Below are positions 33,493 through 42,977 of a DNA stretch of 64,000 bases, piece after piece. The notes under the pieces are model-generated. The model was given only the letters and a program-made list of their open reading frames with translations. It was not told the DNA's origin and made no database searches. A program made the translations under genes and the position numbers. The DNA comes from Flavobacteriaceae bacterium UBA3356 (GTDB lineage Bacteria; Bacteroidota; Bacteroidia; Flavobacteriales; Flavobacteriaceae): positions 489,848 to 553,847 of the forward strand of contig DEQW01000001.1 of NCBI GenBank assembly GCA_002360635.1, in the 5' to 3' direction. Positions within the stretch are counted from its first letter, which is position 1. Each line of letters begins with the position of its first letter.

Positions 33493-34287
33493 ATGAGCAA
33501 ACCAGTACGAGCTAAAAAACATCTAGGTCAACATTTTTTACACGATGAAAATATTGCCGAAAAAATAAGCAATACGCTTACCCTGCAGGGTTATAAAAAT
33601 GTTTTGGAAATTGGCCCAGGTATGGGTGTGCTTACTAAATATCTAATTAAAAAGGATATTGAATTAATTGCCTTAGACCTTGATACCGATTCTATAACTT
33701 ATTTAATTGAAAACTACCCCGAAGATAATCTTCAAATTTTAGAAGCCGATTTTTTAAAAACAGAATTAAGCGATTTGTTTGGAGAAGAACCTTTTGCCAT
33801 CACTGGTAATTTCCCGTACAATATTTCAACACAAATAGTTTTCAAAGCGTTGGAAAACAGAGCTCAGATTCCCGAATTTACTGGTATGTTTCAAAAGGAA
33901 GTCGCACAGCGAATTTGCGAAAAAGAGGGAAGTAAAACCTACGGAATCCTATCGGTACTCACCCAAGCTTTCTACGATGCAGAATACCTCTTTACCGTAA
34001 AACCTGGTGTTTTTAATCCACCTCCAAAAGTAGATAGTGGCGTGCTTCGGTTAAGGCGAAAAAAAGATTTTTCACTTCCCTGCAATGAAAAACTGTTTTA
34101 TAAAGTTGTAAAAACCGGGTTTCAGCAACGTAGAAAAACGTTAAGAAACAGTTTAAAAACCTTTAATCTTTCCGATAAACTGAAAGAAGATAGTATATTT
34201 GGCAAGCGTCCGGAGCAACTTTCGGTATCTCAATTTATTTCGCTTACACAAAAGATAGAAAACGATGCAGTTTCAACTCACGAATGA
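33493..34287 (+). CDS. rsmA: 16S rRNA (adenine1518/1519-N6)-dimethyltransferase
   Basis: KsgA/RsmA dimethylates the two adjacent adenines in helix 45 of 16S rRNA, a late check on 30S assembly. The 264-residue protein shows the family start KKHLGQHFLHDENI, the SAM-binding EIGPGMGVLTKYL (motif I), the catalytic NFPY in GNFPYNIS, and the C-terminal PPKVDSGVLRL. Loss of the family gives kasugamycin resistance. The stop overlaps the start of mgtE by 23 bases. Confidence 0.97.
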   Translation: MSKPVRAKKHLGQHFLHDENIAEKISNTLTLQGYKNVLEIGPGMGVLTKYLIKKDIELIALDLDTDSITYLIENYPEDNLQILEADFLKTELSDLFGEEPFAITGNFPYNISTQIVFKALENRAQIPEFTGMFQKEVAQRICEKEGSKTYGILSVLTQAFYDAEYLFTVKPGVFNPPPKVDSGVLRLRRKKDFSLPCNEKLFYKVVKTGFQQRRKTLRNSLKTFNLSDKLKEDSIFGKRPEQLSVSQFISLTQKIENDAVSTHE

Positions 34288-35614
34288 ATTTTTAGAGCAA
34301 GTTGAACAGCTCATTGCCAACAAAGATGGTAGTGCGCTGCGCGAGTTGTTGCACGAGTTTCACTTTGCCGATATCGCTGAAATTTTAGAGGAGTTAAACT
34401 CAGATGAAGCTACTTACCTTATAAAATTATTAGCAAGCGATATCACTTCCGAAGCCTTGATCGAACTAGATGAAGATATTCGTGAAAAAATATTAGACCG
34501 TCTTTCCCCAAAAGAAATTGCAGCCGAGCTTGAAGAAATGGACACCGATGATGCGGTGGATGTGATGGGAGAATTGGATGAAGATGTCCAAAAACAAGTA
34601 ATCGGTGAGATTGAAGATTCTGAGCACGTAGCCGATATTGTTGAACTTTTAAAATACGACGAAGACACAGCGGGAGCCCTTATGGCCAAAGAGCTCGTTC
34701 GCGTTAAAGAAACTTGGACCGTGGCTGGATGTGTACGTGAGATGCGCCGGCAAGCCAAAAATGTTACCCGGGTTCATTCCATTTACGTAATTAATAAAGA
34801 AGGTAAGTTAACAGGTAGGCTATCACTAAAAGACTTATTGACCGCCGGGGACAAAGCACACATAAGCGATGTATTTATCCCAAAGGTAGATTATGTAACT
34901 GTACACACAGAAAACGAAGAAGTTGCCCGTATTATGCAAAAATACGACCTTGAGGCCATTCCTGTAGTTGATGAAAACGGGGTTCTGGTAGGGCGTATCA
35001 CTATCGACGATATTGTAGATTTTATTAAAGAAGAAGCCGAGCGTGATTATCAAATGGCCGCTGGTATATCAGAAGATGTTGAGGCCGATGATAGCATTTT
35101 AAAAATTACACGCGCCCGTTTGCCTTGGTTAATATTGGGATTGTTTGGCGGATTGGGGAGTGTGTATATTATGCAAGGCTTTGAAGAAGCTTTAGAAAAA
35201 TTCCCTATTTTATTCTTTTTCACCCCTTTAATTGCAGCAATGGCAGGAAATGTAGGCGTTCAGTCCAGTGCGATTATTGTTCAAGGTTTAGCAAATGACA
35301 ATGTAAAAGGAAGTCTTTTTAACCGGTTAGTGAAAGAAGTAGGACTTGCTCTTATTAACGGTACGGCTTTAGGCATATTGGTTATTTTATTCGGTTTTGT
35401 CGTTTCACAGGATAACTTAGTGAGTATCACTATTGCAATTTCTATGTTATCGGTCATTATTGTTGCCGCACTTATTGGCACGTTTGTACCTATTATTTTA
35501 GATAAACGCGGAATTGATCCAGCCATTGCAACCGGACCATTTATTACAACAAGCAATGATATCTTCGGAATTTTCCTATTCTTCTACATTTCAAAAATCA
35601 TATTAGGGTTTTGA
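34265..35614 (+). CDS. mgtE: Magnesium transporter MgtE
   Basis: A 449-residue Mg2+ channel. The N-domain is built of helical superhelix segments (EILEELNSDEATYLIK, GELDEDVQKQVIGEI). Two CBS domains follow (VHSIYVINKEGKLTGRLSLKDL and IPVVDENGVLVGRITIDDI), then five membrane helices in the last 170 residues. The CBS region senses cytosolic Mg2+ and closes the pore. It starts inside rsmA, and its stop overlaps the TTG start of the thioesterase, so the three are translationally linked. Confidence 0.97.
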   Translation: MQFQLTNEFLEQVEQLIANKDGSALRELLHEFHFADIAEILEELNSDEATYLIKLLASDITSEALIELDEDIREKILDRLSPKEIAAELEEMDTDDAVDVMGELDEDVQKQVIGEIEDSEHVADIVELLKYDEDTAGALMAKELVRVKETWTVAGCVREMRRQAKNVTRVHSIYVINKEGKLTGRLSLKDLLTAGDKAHISDVFIPKVDYVTVHTENEEVARIMQKYDLEAIPVVDENGVLVGRITIDDIVDFIKEEAERDYQMAAGISEDVEADDSILKITRARLPWLILGLFGGLGSVYIMQGFEEALEKFPILFFFTPLIAAMAGNVGVQSSAIIVQGLANDNVKGSLFNRLVKEVGLALINGTALGILVILFGFVVSQDNLVSITIAISMLSVIIVAALIGTFVPIILDKRGIDPAIATGPFITTSNDIFGIFLFFYISKIILGF

Positions 35615-36003
35615 GTACCGTCTTTTCAAATACCTTCAAGGTGCCAACATCTGCCATAGATGTAAATGGGCACGTAAATAACATCACCTATTTAGAATGG
35701 TGTATTGACATTGCCGAAAAACATTGGTTTTCAAAAGCTCCAAAAAATCTACATTCACAATATTTCTGGGTGGTTCTCAACCATTTTATTGAATACAAAA
35801 ACCCTGCTTTTGAAGGGGAAGAACTACAAATTGAAACGTGGGTAACTTCTGCCGAAGGCGTAAAAAGTGAAAGACACTACAGAATTTTCAGAAAAAAAGA
35901 TGAAAAGGTAATGGTCACTGCAAAAACGCTTTGGTGTTTTGTTGAACTTAAAACCCAAAAACCTACACGCATTCCCGAAGAAATTCGTAATTTGTTTCTA
36001 TAA
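35611..36003 (+). CDS. Acyl-CoA thioesterase, hotdog fold
   Basis: A 130-residue 4HBT-type thioesterase. The conserved TSAIDVNGHVNNITYLEW carries the catalytic Asp and the His-Val-Asn-Asn segment of the YbgC-like branch. The acyl group is not predicted. The start codon is TTG, sharing bases with the mgtE stop (TTGA), and no better ATG is available upstream, so coupling explains the weak start. Confidence 0.88.
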   Translation: MSTVFSNTFKVPTSAIDVNGHVNNITYLEWCIDIAEKHWFSKAPKNLHSQYFWVVLNHFIEYKNPAFEGEELQIETWVTSAEGVKSERHYRIFRKKDEKVMVTAKTLWCFVELKTQKPTRIPEEIRNLFL

Positions 36004-36014
36004 ACTGAAACAAA

Positions 36015-36380
36015 TTGAAGACAGTAAACCTTCAGAAAAAATTTACATCATTCAGCAAACACTGGCATCCGCATCAAATAGCTGTTGTGGATGATATGCA
36101 AGTGCTTCTTGCGAAACTTAAAGACGAATTTGTGTGGCATAAACACGAAGAGGAAGACGAATTGTTTTTTGTTCAAAAAGGAACCCTCGAAATGCATTTT
36201 CGGAACAAGGTTGAGATTATAAAGGAAGGCGAATTAATTGTTGTCCCTAAAGGCGTGGAGCATTGCCCAAAAACGCAAAATGGTGAAGAAGTACACGTGC
36301 TGTTATTCGAAAAACTATCCACAAACCACACTGGGAATGTAATTGATGAGAAAACAGTTTCTCACTATCCAAAAATCTAA
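36015..36380 (+). CDS. Cupin domain protein
   Basis: A 121-residue single-domain cupin. The first cupin motif is seen in FVWHKHEEEDELFFVQKG, with His, His and Glu as metal ligands, and the second in GVEHCPKTQNGEEVHVLLF. Substrate is unknown; members range from isomerases to dioxygenases and simple sensors. The start is TTG, 12 bases after the thioesterase stop. The next gene follows after three bases. Confidence 0.85.
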   Translation: MKTVNLQKKFTSFSKHWHPHQIAVVDDMQVLLAKLKDEFVWHKHEEEDELFFVQKGTLEMHFRNKVEIIKEGELIVVPKGVEHCPKTQNGEEVHVLLFEKLSTNHTGNVIDEKTVSHYPKI

Positions 36381-36383
36381 AAC

Positions 36384-37325
36384 ATGAAAGTTCTTCACTT
36401 AGATAACAACCACCCACTTTTGCTCGAACGGCTTACAGAGGCCGGTTTTAAAAATGAGGAAGATTACACTTCTTCAAAAGAAGAAATTGAAAAAACTATT
36501 AACAACTACGATGGTATTGTTATTCGAAGTCGTTTTAAAATTGACAAACAATTTATCGAAGCCGCCAAAAAGCTGAAATTCATCGCTCGCGTAGGTGCCG
36601 GATTGGAAAGTATCGATACCGAATATGCCAAAAAAAAGAACATTCATTTAATCGCTGCACCAGAAGGCAATCGCAATGCAGTGGGCGAACATGCTTTAGG
36701 CATGTTGCTTTCCCTATTTAACAAGCTAAATAAAGCAAATACTGAAGTAAAAAATGGCCAATGGAACCGTGAAGCAAACCGAGGTGTGGAACTTGACGGG
36801 AAAACCGTAGGTCTTATTGGCTACGGAAATATGGGCAAAGCATTCGCTAAAAAATTACAAGGGTTTGATTGTACTGTGCTGTGTTACGATATTAAGGATG
36901 ATGTTGGCGATAAACACGCCACCCAAGTTTCACTTAAGACACTACAAGAAATGGCAGATGTTTTAAGTCTTCACACCCCTTGGACGCCTTTAACCGATAG
37001 AATGATCAATACCGATTTTATTGACAGTTTCAGCAAACCATTTTGGTTTGTCAATACCGCAAGAGGCAAAAGTGTCGTAACCGCAGATTTGGTTTCGGCT
37101 TTACAAAACGGAAAAATTTTAGGTGCTGGCTTAGATGTGCTAGAGTATGAAAAACTATCGTTCGAGTCACTTTTTTCTGAAAAAGAAATGCCCAAACCGC
37201 TTCAACAATTATTACAGATGGAAAATGTACTCGTAAGCCCCCATGTAGCAGGCTGGACAGTAGAGAGCAAAATAAAGTTAGCCGAAACTATTGTCGAAAA
37301 AATACTTGAAGAATTTAAAAAATAA
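36384..37325 (+). CDS. D-2-hydroxyacid dehydrogenase (phosphoglycerate dehydrogenase-like)
   Basis: A 313-residue NAD-dependent enzyme of the D-isomer-specific family. The catalytic Arg region is RVGAGLESIDTEYA, the Rossmann motif GLIGYGNMGKAF is central, the catalytic Glu/Asp segment GAGLDVLEYEKL follows, and the active-site His is in VLVSPHVAGWT. There is no C-terminal ACT domain, so it lacks the serine-feedback part of classical SerA. It could make 3-phosphohydroxypyruvate or reduce another 2-keto acid. Confidence 0.88.
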   Translation: MKVLHLDNNHPLLLERLTEAGFKNEEDYTSSKEEIEKTINNYDGIVIRSRFKIDKQFIEAAKKLKFIARVGAGLESIDTEYAKKKNIHLIAAPEGNRNAVGEHALGMLLSLFNKLNKANTEVKNGQWNREANRGVELDGKTVGLIGYGNMGKAFAKKLQGFDCTVLCYDIKDDVGDKHATQVSLKTLQEMADVLSLHTPWTPLTDRMINTDFIDSFSKPFWFVNTARGKSVVTADLVSALQNGKILGAGLDVLEYEKLSFESLFSEKEMPKPLQQLLQMENVLVSPHVAGWTVESKIKLAETIVEKILEEFKK

Positions 37326-37329
37326 AACA

Positions 37330-37716
37330 ATGAAAAAAAGAGTCACAGGTCTAGGCGGATTTTTCTTTAAAACGAAAGACCCAAAAGCTGTAAAAAATTG
37401 GTATAATGAACATTTAGGACTAAACACCGATGATTACGGTTGTACCTTTTGGTGGAAAGACGAAGAGGGCAACAAATGTTCTACACAATGGAGCCCGTTT
37501 GACGAAAAGACCGAATATTTCAAACCCAGTGAAAAAGAATTTATGATGAATTTTCGGGTTGAAAATTTAGTCGAATTACTAAAAGTGCTCAAGGAGGAAG
37601 GAGTAACCGTTGTAGGCGAAATAGAAGAATATGAGTACGGAAAGTTTGGATGGATTCTCGATCCCGAAGGAAACAAAATAGAACTTTGGGAACCTATAGA
37701 CAGTGCCTTTTTATAA
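37330..37716 (+). CDS. VOC family (glyoxalase-like) protein
   Basis: A 128-residue member of the vicinal-oxygen-chelate family. It starts GLGGFFFKTKDPKAVKNWYNEHLGL and ends ILDPEGNKIELWEP, with the metal-ligand Glu in the last motif. The reading frame is open 39 bases further upstream into the preceding gene, but the ATG at 37330 begins at the conserved domain and lies four bases after the dehydrogenase stop. Function may be glyoxalase, dioxygenase or resistance-type binding. Confidence 0.85.
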   Translation: MKKRVTGLGGFFFKTKDPKAVKNWYNEHLGLNTDDYGCTFWWKDEEGNKCSTQWSPFDEKTEYFKPSEKEFMMNFRVENLVELLKVLKEEGVTVVGEIEEYEYGKFGWILDPEGNKIELWEPIDSAFL

Positions 37717-37768
37717 TAAATTTTTCATACTTTTACTTTTACTAATACCTTAATAACCAACCGTAATC

Positions 37769-38167
37769 ATGGAAGAAAACAAAAACGAAGAATACGACAG
37801 CACCAAAAAGCGTATGGATGATACAGCTGAAAACATTGAAAACGAAGCCAAAAACACAGCCAATGAGTTTAAAGAAGGGTGGAATCAAGCCACCAACAGC
37901 GGGGACAATAAAAAATTAATCGCAGGAATTTTGGCCATTGTTTTAGGCTCCCTGGGAATACATAAATTTATTTTAGGCTATAATAAAGAAGGAATCATTC
38001 TTTTAGTCGCTTCACTTATAGGCTATGCTACATCTTGTTTAGGTGTAGGTTTTTTTATATTAATGGCTACGGGAATCGTAGGGCTTATTGAAGGTATAAT
38101 TTACCTTACCAAAAGTGACGAAGAGTTTTACAATATGTATCAAGAAGGAGAAAAACCTTGGTTTTAA
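37769..38167 (+). CDS. TM2 domain membrane protein
   Basis: A 132-residue protein. A charged, helical N-terminal part (TKKRMDDTAENIENEAKN) resembles late-embryogenesis or YtxH-type stretches. It is followed by a TM2 domain: GILAIVLGSLGIHKFILGYN and a second hydrophobic pair ending GLIEGIIYLTKSDEEF. TM2 proteins are small membrane proteins with no settled function in bacteria. A terminator follows 35 bases after the stop. Confidence 0.88.
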   Translation: MEENKNEEYDSTKKRMDDTAENIENEAKNTANEFKEGWNQATNSGDNKKLIAGILAIVLGSLGIHKFILGYNKEGIILLVASLIGYATSCLGVGFFILMATGIVGLIEGIIYLTKSDEEFYNMYQEGEKPWF

Positions 38168-38201
38168 ATTAACATAAAAATTTTGCATTAAACGTCTATG
38201 C

Positions 38202-38234
38202 CAATCCCCAAACTATAACTTTGGGGATTTTTTT
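38202..38234 (+). terminator. Intrinsic terminator after TM2 gene
   Basis: Stem aatccccaaa / tttggggatt with a short AT loop, followed by a run of T residues. Confidence 0.9.
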
Positions 38235-38291
38235 CACCCGTTAAAGGCATCGCTTTTTATTAGCGATATATCGATAACTAAAACTACTCTT

Positions 38292-39008
38292 ATGGCTTCA
38301 AAAAAACCAGATTTCAGTAATCTTAAAGTTCTTTACATTAATTGCACGTTAAAACAGTCTCCCAGAATGAGTCACACCCGTGGCTTGATAGACGTTTCGG
38401 CAAAAATTATGAAAGCAGAAGGCGTTTCAGTAGAAATTATTCGTTTTGTAGATTATGAAGTAGCTCCCGGTGTATATTTTGATATGACGGAACACGGCGC
38501 CAAAAAAGATGCGTGGCCAGAACTTTGGAAAAAAGTAGATACGGCCGATATTTTAATTATTGGCACCCCCATTTGGTTAGGCGAAAAATCTTCTGAAGCC
38601 ACCAAACTCATTGAACGTTTATATGCCATGAGCGGCAAGCAAAACGAGAAAGGACAATATTATTTCTACGGAAAAGTGGGCGGATGTATTATTACGGGAA
38701 ATGAAGATGGGATAAAACATTGCTCCATGAATATTTTGTATTCCTTACAACACGTTGGATATAGCATTCCACCACAAGCGGATTGTGGTTGGATTGGTGA
38801 GGCAGGGCCAGGCCCCAGTTATATGGATGAAGAAAGCGGGGCTAAAAAAAACAGTTTTACCAACCGCAACACAACTTTTATGACCTATAACCTTTTACAT
38901 TTAGCTAAAATGCTAAAAGAGCAAGGTGGCTATCCTGCTTACGGAAACTCACGTAGTGATTGGGATGACGGCACTCGATGGAATTTTGAAAACCCAGAAT
39001 ATCGTTAA
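38292..39008 (+). CDS. NAD(P)H-dependent FMN oxidoreductase, flavodoxin-like
   Basis: A 238-residue flavodoxin-fold protein. KVLYINCTLKQSPRMSHTRG is the phosphate-binding loop for FMN, and ADILIIGTPIWLGEKSSEATKLIE contains the TPxW-type flavin contact. It probably reduces quinones or other acceptors, or simply carries electrons. The 123-base upstream spacer has a terminator for the previous gene and a small dyad (atcgct / agcgat at 38249-38267) about 25 bases before the ATG. Confidence 0.88.
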   Translation: MASKKPDFSNLKVLYINCTLKQSPRMSHTRGLIDVSAKIMKAEGVSVEIIRFVDYEVAPGVYFDMTEHGAKKDAWPELWKKVDTADILIIGTPIWLGEKSSEATKLIERLYAMSGKQNEKGQYYFYGKVGGCIITGNEDGIKHCSMNILYSLQHVGYSIPPQADCGWIGEAGPGPSYMDEESGAKKNSFTNRNTTFMTYNLLHLAKMLKEQGGYPAYGNSRSDWDDGTRWNFENPEYR

Positions 39009-39069
39009 TTTTTTTCCTAAATCACACTCCAAATCCTGCTTTTTATAAGTACATTACATAAAAAAACAA

Positions 39070-39837
39070 ATGGGAAACAAGAAACAAAATTTTGCCCGTT
39101 TCGGTGTTGCCACAAAAGGATGGGTCTATTTTTTAATTGGCGGTTTAACTGCTTTTGGGGCTTTTGGGCTTGGTGGAGAAAAATCAGGTAGTAGCAATGC
39201 ATTGGATTTTATCTCACAACAGATGTTCGGGAAAGTATTACTCATTATCACCGCAGTGGGACTTATTGGTTATGTTTTTTGGCGATGGTATCAAGCCTTT
39301 GCAGATCCAAAGGATACAGGAACCGATTTTAAAGCAATTGTTAAAAGAATCAGTTACTTTATAAGTGGCGTCTTTTATGCACTTTTAGCATTTTCAGCAA
39401 TTAAGCAGGTACTAGGAAGCAGTTCAGGAGGTGGGGAAAATTCTTTTCTTATGAAAATGTTAGATTCAAAAATTATCGCAATTATAATAGGCTTGGCTTT
39501 ATTGGGAAAATCAATTTACGAATTTTATCAAGCCTACTCTGGAAATTTTAGGAAAGAAGTAGACGAAGCAGGGCTAAGTAAAAAAGCGAAAAAAATAATT
39601 ATCCCTGCCGCAAAAATAGGGTTTACTGCAAGAGGTATTGTTGTAGGAATTATGGCTTTTTTAATGTTTAGGGCTGCTTTTTCGGCTTCTGGTGAAAAGG
39701 TCGATAAAACACAGGCTTTCGGTTTTCTACAAAATGAATTTGGGCCTATTGTTATGGGGGTTATCGCCACAGGCTTAATTGCCTATGGAGTTTTTATGTT
39801 AATCAAAGCAAAATACAGTAGTTTAAGTATAGATTAA
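39070..39837 (+). CDS. DUF1206 integral membrane protein
   Basis: A 255-residue protein with six transmembrane helices arranged as three repeated helical pairs. Each pair begins with a similar lead (ARFGVATKGWVYFLIGG, KRISYFISGVFYALLA, AKIGFTARGIVVGIMA), which is the DUF1206 signature. Function is unknown in all organisms. It converges on the acyltransferase gene with one base between stops. Confidence 0.9.
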   Translation: MGNKKQNFARFGVATKGWVYFLIGGLTAFGAFGLGGEKSGSSNALDFISQQMFGKVLLIITAVGLIGYVFWRWYQAFADPKDTGTDFKAIVKRISYFISGVFYALLAFSAIKQVLGSSSGGGENSFLMKMLDSKIIAIIIGLALLGKSIYEFYQAYSGNFRKEVDEAGLSKKAKKIIIPAAKIGFTARGIVVGIMAFLMFRAAFSASGEKVDKTQAFGFLQNEFGPIVMGVIATGLIAYGVFMLIKAKYSSLSID

Positions 39838-39838
39838 A

Positions 39839-41656
39839 TTACTCTCCTCCCTTTTTGCCTCCATTGGCATATTTTTTCTCCAGTTCTTCCTGAAACTCCT
39901 CCATAACAGGTTTTACCGTGCTTTCAGGTAAATCGGCAATACGAATGTACATTAAGCCATCCACTGCATTGTTAAAGAGCGGATCTACATTAAAAGCCAC
40001 TACTTTGGCGTTTTGTTTAATGTATTTTTTTATCAAAACGGGAAGTCGCAAATCGCCTGGCTCTACCTCATCGATTATTTTATCAAATTTGTTAAGATCG
40101 GCTTCACTTTCGTCAAAAATGAAATCTTTATCGGCATCTTTCAACGTTACCTTATATTCCTTTTTGGGTTTAATGTATTGTGCCACATACGGATCGTAAT
40201 AATTCGACTTCATAAACTCAATCATCAAACTTTTACTGAAATCGGAAAACTTATTACTAATACTTACCCCACCTATTAAATAACGGTGATTTGGGAACCG
40301 AAGTGTGGTATGCACAATTCCTTTCCATAGCAGAAAAAGCGGCATAGGCCTCAATTGGTATTCTTTAATGATAAAAGCACGTCCCATTTCGATGCTTTTA
40401 CTCATCATGGGATATAATTCTTGATCGAACCTAAACAAATCTTGTAAATAGAAGCCGTCGATACCAAATTGCTCAAAAATTTGTTCCCCAAGTCCCATAC
40501 GGTAGGCACCGGCTAATTTTTTTGCATCATTGTCCCACAAAAACATATGATGATAATAGGCATCAAAATCATCAAGATCCACGGCATTATTGGTGCCTTC
40601 TCCTACTTCCCTAAAAGTAATTTCGCGCAACCTTCCTATTTCGCGAAGTATATTGGGTATGGTTTCGGCCTGTGCTAAAAAAACCTCATAGTTTTTACTG
40701 ATAAGTAATCGCTTATCATTCTTGCGAAGTAATTCTATTTCAGGCTCCATAGCCTCTAACGGGATAGGACCTGCAATTTTTTTAGGTAATTTTGGAATTT
40801 TTAATGATTTTGGAATGGTATCCAATAACTTTTTTTTCTGAAAAGGATTGGCCAATACGTACGTTTTTCGTCTAAGGAAATTAGTGAAATCTTCTAACGA
40901 TTCGTGCTCTCCTTGATCTTTAACCGAAATGGCATTTCCAATTCGCACTTTTATCACCCTTTCTTTCTGGGTCAACAATTCCGAAGGTAATTTAGCCGTC
41001 CGCAGCGTGTCGTTCAGCTTCGCCATACGATAAAACAACTTACTATTCTTTGCATGAAAATAAATAGGAACGACTGGAACTTCAGCTTTTTTAATCAACT
41101 TCATGGCTGCTGGCTCCCAAGGTTTGTCAACTACCAATTTACCATCCCTGTAGGTGGAAACTTCCCCAGCTGGGAAAATCCCCAATGGGTGTTCTTCCCG
41201 CAAGTGCGTCAATGCATTTTTAAAACCCATTACGCTCGATTTTACATCCTTTCTATCTTCAAAAGGATTTACGGGCATAACGTAAGGTTTTAACGGTTCA
41301 ATTCTATGTAATAAAAAGTTGGCAATAATTTTAAAGTCGGGGCGGTATTCCAATAATAATTTCAGCAATAATATTCCGTCAATCCCACCTAAAGGGTGAT
41401 TGGATATAGTAATAAAAGGCCCTGTTTTAGGTATGCGACGTAGATCTTCTTCAGGGATTTCAAAATTTATTTCAAATTCACCCAATAAAGCGTTTATGAA
41501 CTCCAGATCGCTTAAATGCTTATTGCGGTCATAGATTTTATTAAGGGTAGAAATGTTTAACACCTTCATCAAGGACCAGCCCATGAAGGTTCCCAAAAAG
41601 CCAAGGTTATCAACATTGATGGCTTTGGCCACTTCTTTAGCATTAACTAATCCCAT
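39839..41656 (-). CDS. Bifunctional acyltransferase: PlsC-type plus hemolysin/GNAT-type (OlsF-like)
   Basis: A 605-residue fusion. The N-terminal half is a glycerolipid-type O-acyltransferase: acceptor motif NHPLGGID (86-93), then GIFPAGEVSTYRDGK and VPVVPIYFHAKNS. The C-terminal half from about residue 300 is a GNAT-like N-acyltransferase of the hemolysin/ornithine-lipid class (VFLAQAETIPNILREIGRLREITFREVGEG, MGLGEQIFEQFGIDGFYLQ, EMGRAFIIKEYQLRPMPLFLLWKG). This is the domain set of OlsF and of the Bacteroides glycine-lipid pair. It should make acylated amino-acid lipids such as ornithine or glycine lipids. Confidence 0.85.
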   Translation of the reverse strand: MGLVNAKEVAKAINVDNLGFLGTFMGWSLMKVLNISTLNKIYDRNKHLSDLEFINALLGEFEINFEIPEEDLRRIPKTGPFITISNHPLGGIDGILLLKLLLEYRPDFKIIANFLLHRIEPLKPYVMPVNPFEDRKDVKSSVMGFKNALTHLREEHPLGIFPAGEVSTYRDGKLVVDKPWEPAAMKLIKKAEVPVVPIYFHAKNSKLFYRMAKLNDTLRTAKLPSELLTQKERVIKVRIGNAISVKDQGEHESLEDFTNFLRRKTYVLANPFQKKKLLDTIPKSLKIPKLPKKIAGPIPLEAMEPEIELLRKNDKRLLISKNYEVFLAQAETIPNILREIGRLREITFREVGEGTNNAVDLDDFDAYYHHMFLWDNDAKKLAGAYRMGLGEQIFEQFGIDGFYLQDLFRFDQELYPMMSKSIEMGRAFIIKEYQLRPMPLFLLWKGIVHTTLRFPNHRYLIGGVSISNKFSDFSKSLMIEFMKSNYYDPYVAQYIKPKKEYKVTLKDADKDFIFDESEADLNKFDKIIDEVEPGDLRLPVLIKKYIKQNAKVVAFNVDPLFNNAVDGLMYIRIADLPESTVKPVMEEFQEELEKKYANGGKKGGE

Positions 41657-41720
41657 AGAGTTTTTAATTTTGAATCTGGTACTGTTAATACCTTACACAA
41701 ATATAGTGAAAGCAATTCAA

Positions 41721-42977
41721 CTAGTTTTTTACAATAATCTGAACCGTGTCTCGGCTTTCCTGTTTCAGTAATACATTTCTATCTCTGGTCAACGCTTTTA
41801 TTTCTGAAGGAACCGAATGCCTAATTGTGTATAATGTAACCCCTTCGTTCCATTTAACTTTGAACTTTTCGCGAAGTTTCACTAGTAATTCATCCAGTTT
41901 ATCATACTTATTGTCAACACACACCGAAAAGCTAATGGCAGAATTTTGAATTAATTCTACTTTCATTTTATACTCATGCAACCACTTAAAAACATCGCCA
42001 ATGTTGTCTTCCATCATAAAACTAAAATCTAAAGAAGAAAGTGAAATAAGTACTTGGTTTTTCTTTAAAATAAAACAAGATGTTTTTGGGTCTAAAGTCA
42101 CGCCTTTGCCTACGCAAGTCCCCTCATCTTCTGGATTGTAAAATGATTTTACGTACAACGGTATCTCTTTTCGTTGTAAAGGCTGCAATGTTTTTGGGTG
42201 AATTACCGAAGCACCGTAAAAAGCCAGCTCAATCGCTTCTCGGTACGATATTTTGTTCAGCAATTGCGTTTTACTGAAATATCTAGGATCGGCATTTAAC
42301 ACCCCCGGAACATCTTTCCAGATGGTAACCGATTCGCCATTTAAACAATATGCAAAAATAGCCGCAGTATAATCACTTCCTTCACGACCAAGTGTGGTGG
42401 TAAAGTTGTTTTCGTGTTCAGCTCCCAAAAAACCTTGGGTAACAGTAATTCCTGTCGGATGTACTTTATCGATTATTCGTTTTTGGGTTACCTCCCAATC
42501 TACTTTTGCATCCCGGTAATTGTCATCTGTTTTAATGCAACCCCGAACATCCAACCAAGTGTTTTTAATATTTTCTTCGGATAGATACGTAGAAACTATT
42601 GTTGTAGAAATTAACTCACCGTAGCTTACTATTTGATCATAAACAAACGCATGGTTTTTTGATTTTGAAGAAGTTAAAAAACCTTTTAATTGATCAAGAA
42701 GCCCTGAAACAGCTTTATAAATAGCGTGTTTCTTATTTGGGAACAATTCCTTTAAAATATCATAGTGATACGTTTCAACTGTTAAAAGATGGTCTTTTAA
42801 CGTGTCACTTTTTGCTAAATGTGCCGTTACAACTTCTTCAAGCGCATTGGTCATTTTTCCCATTGCCGAAATAACGACAACCAAATCTTTCTCTCCGGTT
42901 TTTTTAAGTACGGTTGTTACATTTTTAACTCCTTGGGCATCTTTAATCGAAGCCCCTCCAAACTTAAATATTTTCAT
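41721..42977 (-). CDS. Aspartate kinase
   Basis: A 418-residue monofunctional aspartokinase, the entry step to lysine, threonine, methionine and diaminopimelate. The start KIFKFGGASIKDAQGV is the ATP-binding signature, TTLGREGSDYTAAIFAY the substrate region, and the last 120 residues form an ACT-type regulatory part. The gene follows a GNAT gene with no spacer. It is not fused to homoserine dehydrogenase as in ThrA. Confidence 0.93.
   Translation of the reverse strand: MKIFKFGGASIKDAQGVKNVTTVLKKTGEKDLVVVISAMGKMTNALEEVVTAHLAKSDTLKDHLLTVETYHYDILKELFPNKKHAIYKAVSGLLDQLKGFLTSSKSKNHAFVYDQIVSYGELISTTIVSTYLSEENIKNTWLDVRGCIKTDDNYRDAKVDWEVTQKRIIDKVHPTGITVTQGFLGAEHENNFTTTLGREGSDYTAAIFAYCLNGESVTIWKDVPGVLNADPRYFSKTQLLNKISYREAIELAFYGASVIHPKTLQPLQRKEIPLYVKSFYNPEDEGTCVGKGVTLDPKTSCFILKKNQVLISLSSLDFSFMMEDNIGDVFKWLHEYKMKVELIQNSAISFSVCVDNKYDKLDELLVKLREKFKVKWNEGVTLYTIRHSVPSEIKALTRDRNVLLKQESRDTVQIIVKN

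Noticed and set aside
35470..35492. TGGCAC string as another sigma-54 promoter
   Set aside because: It is inside mgtE, lacks a TTGC-like -12 element at the right spacing, and has no upstream palindromes.
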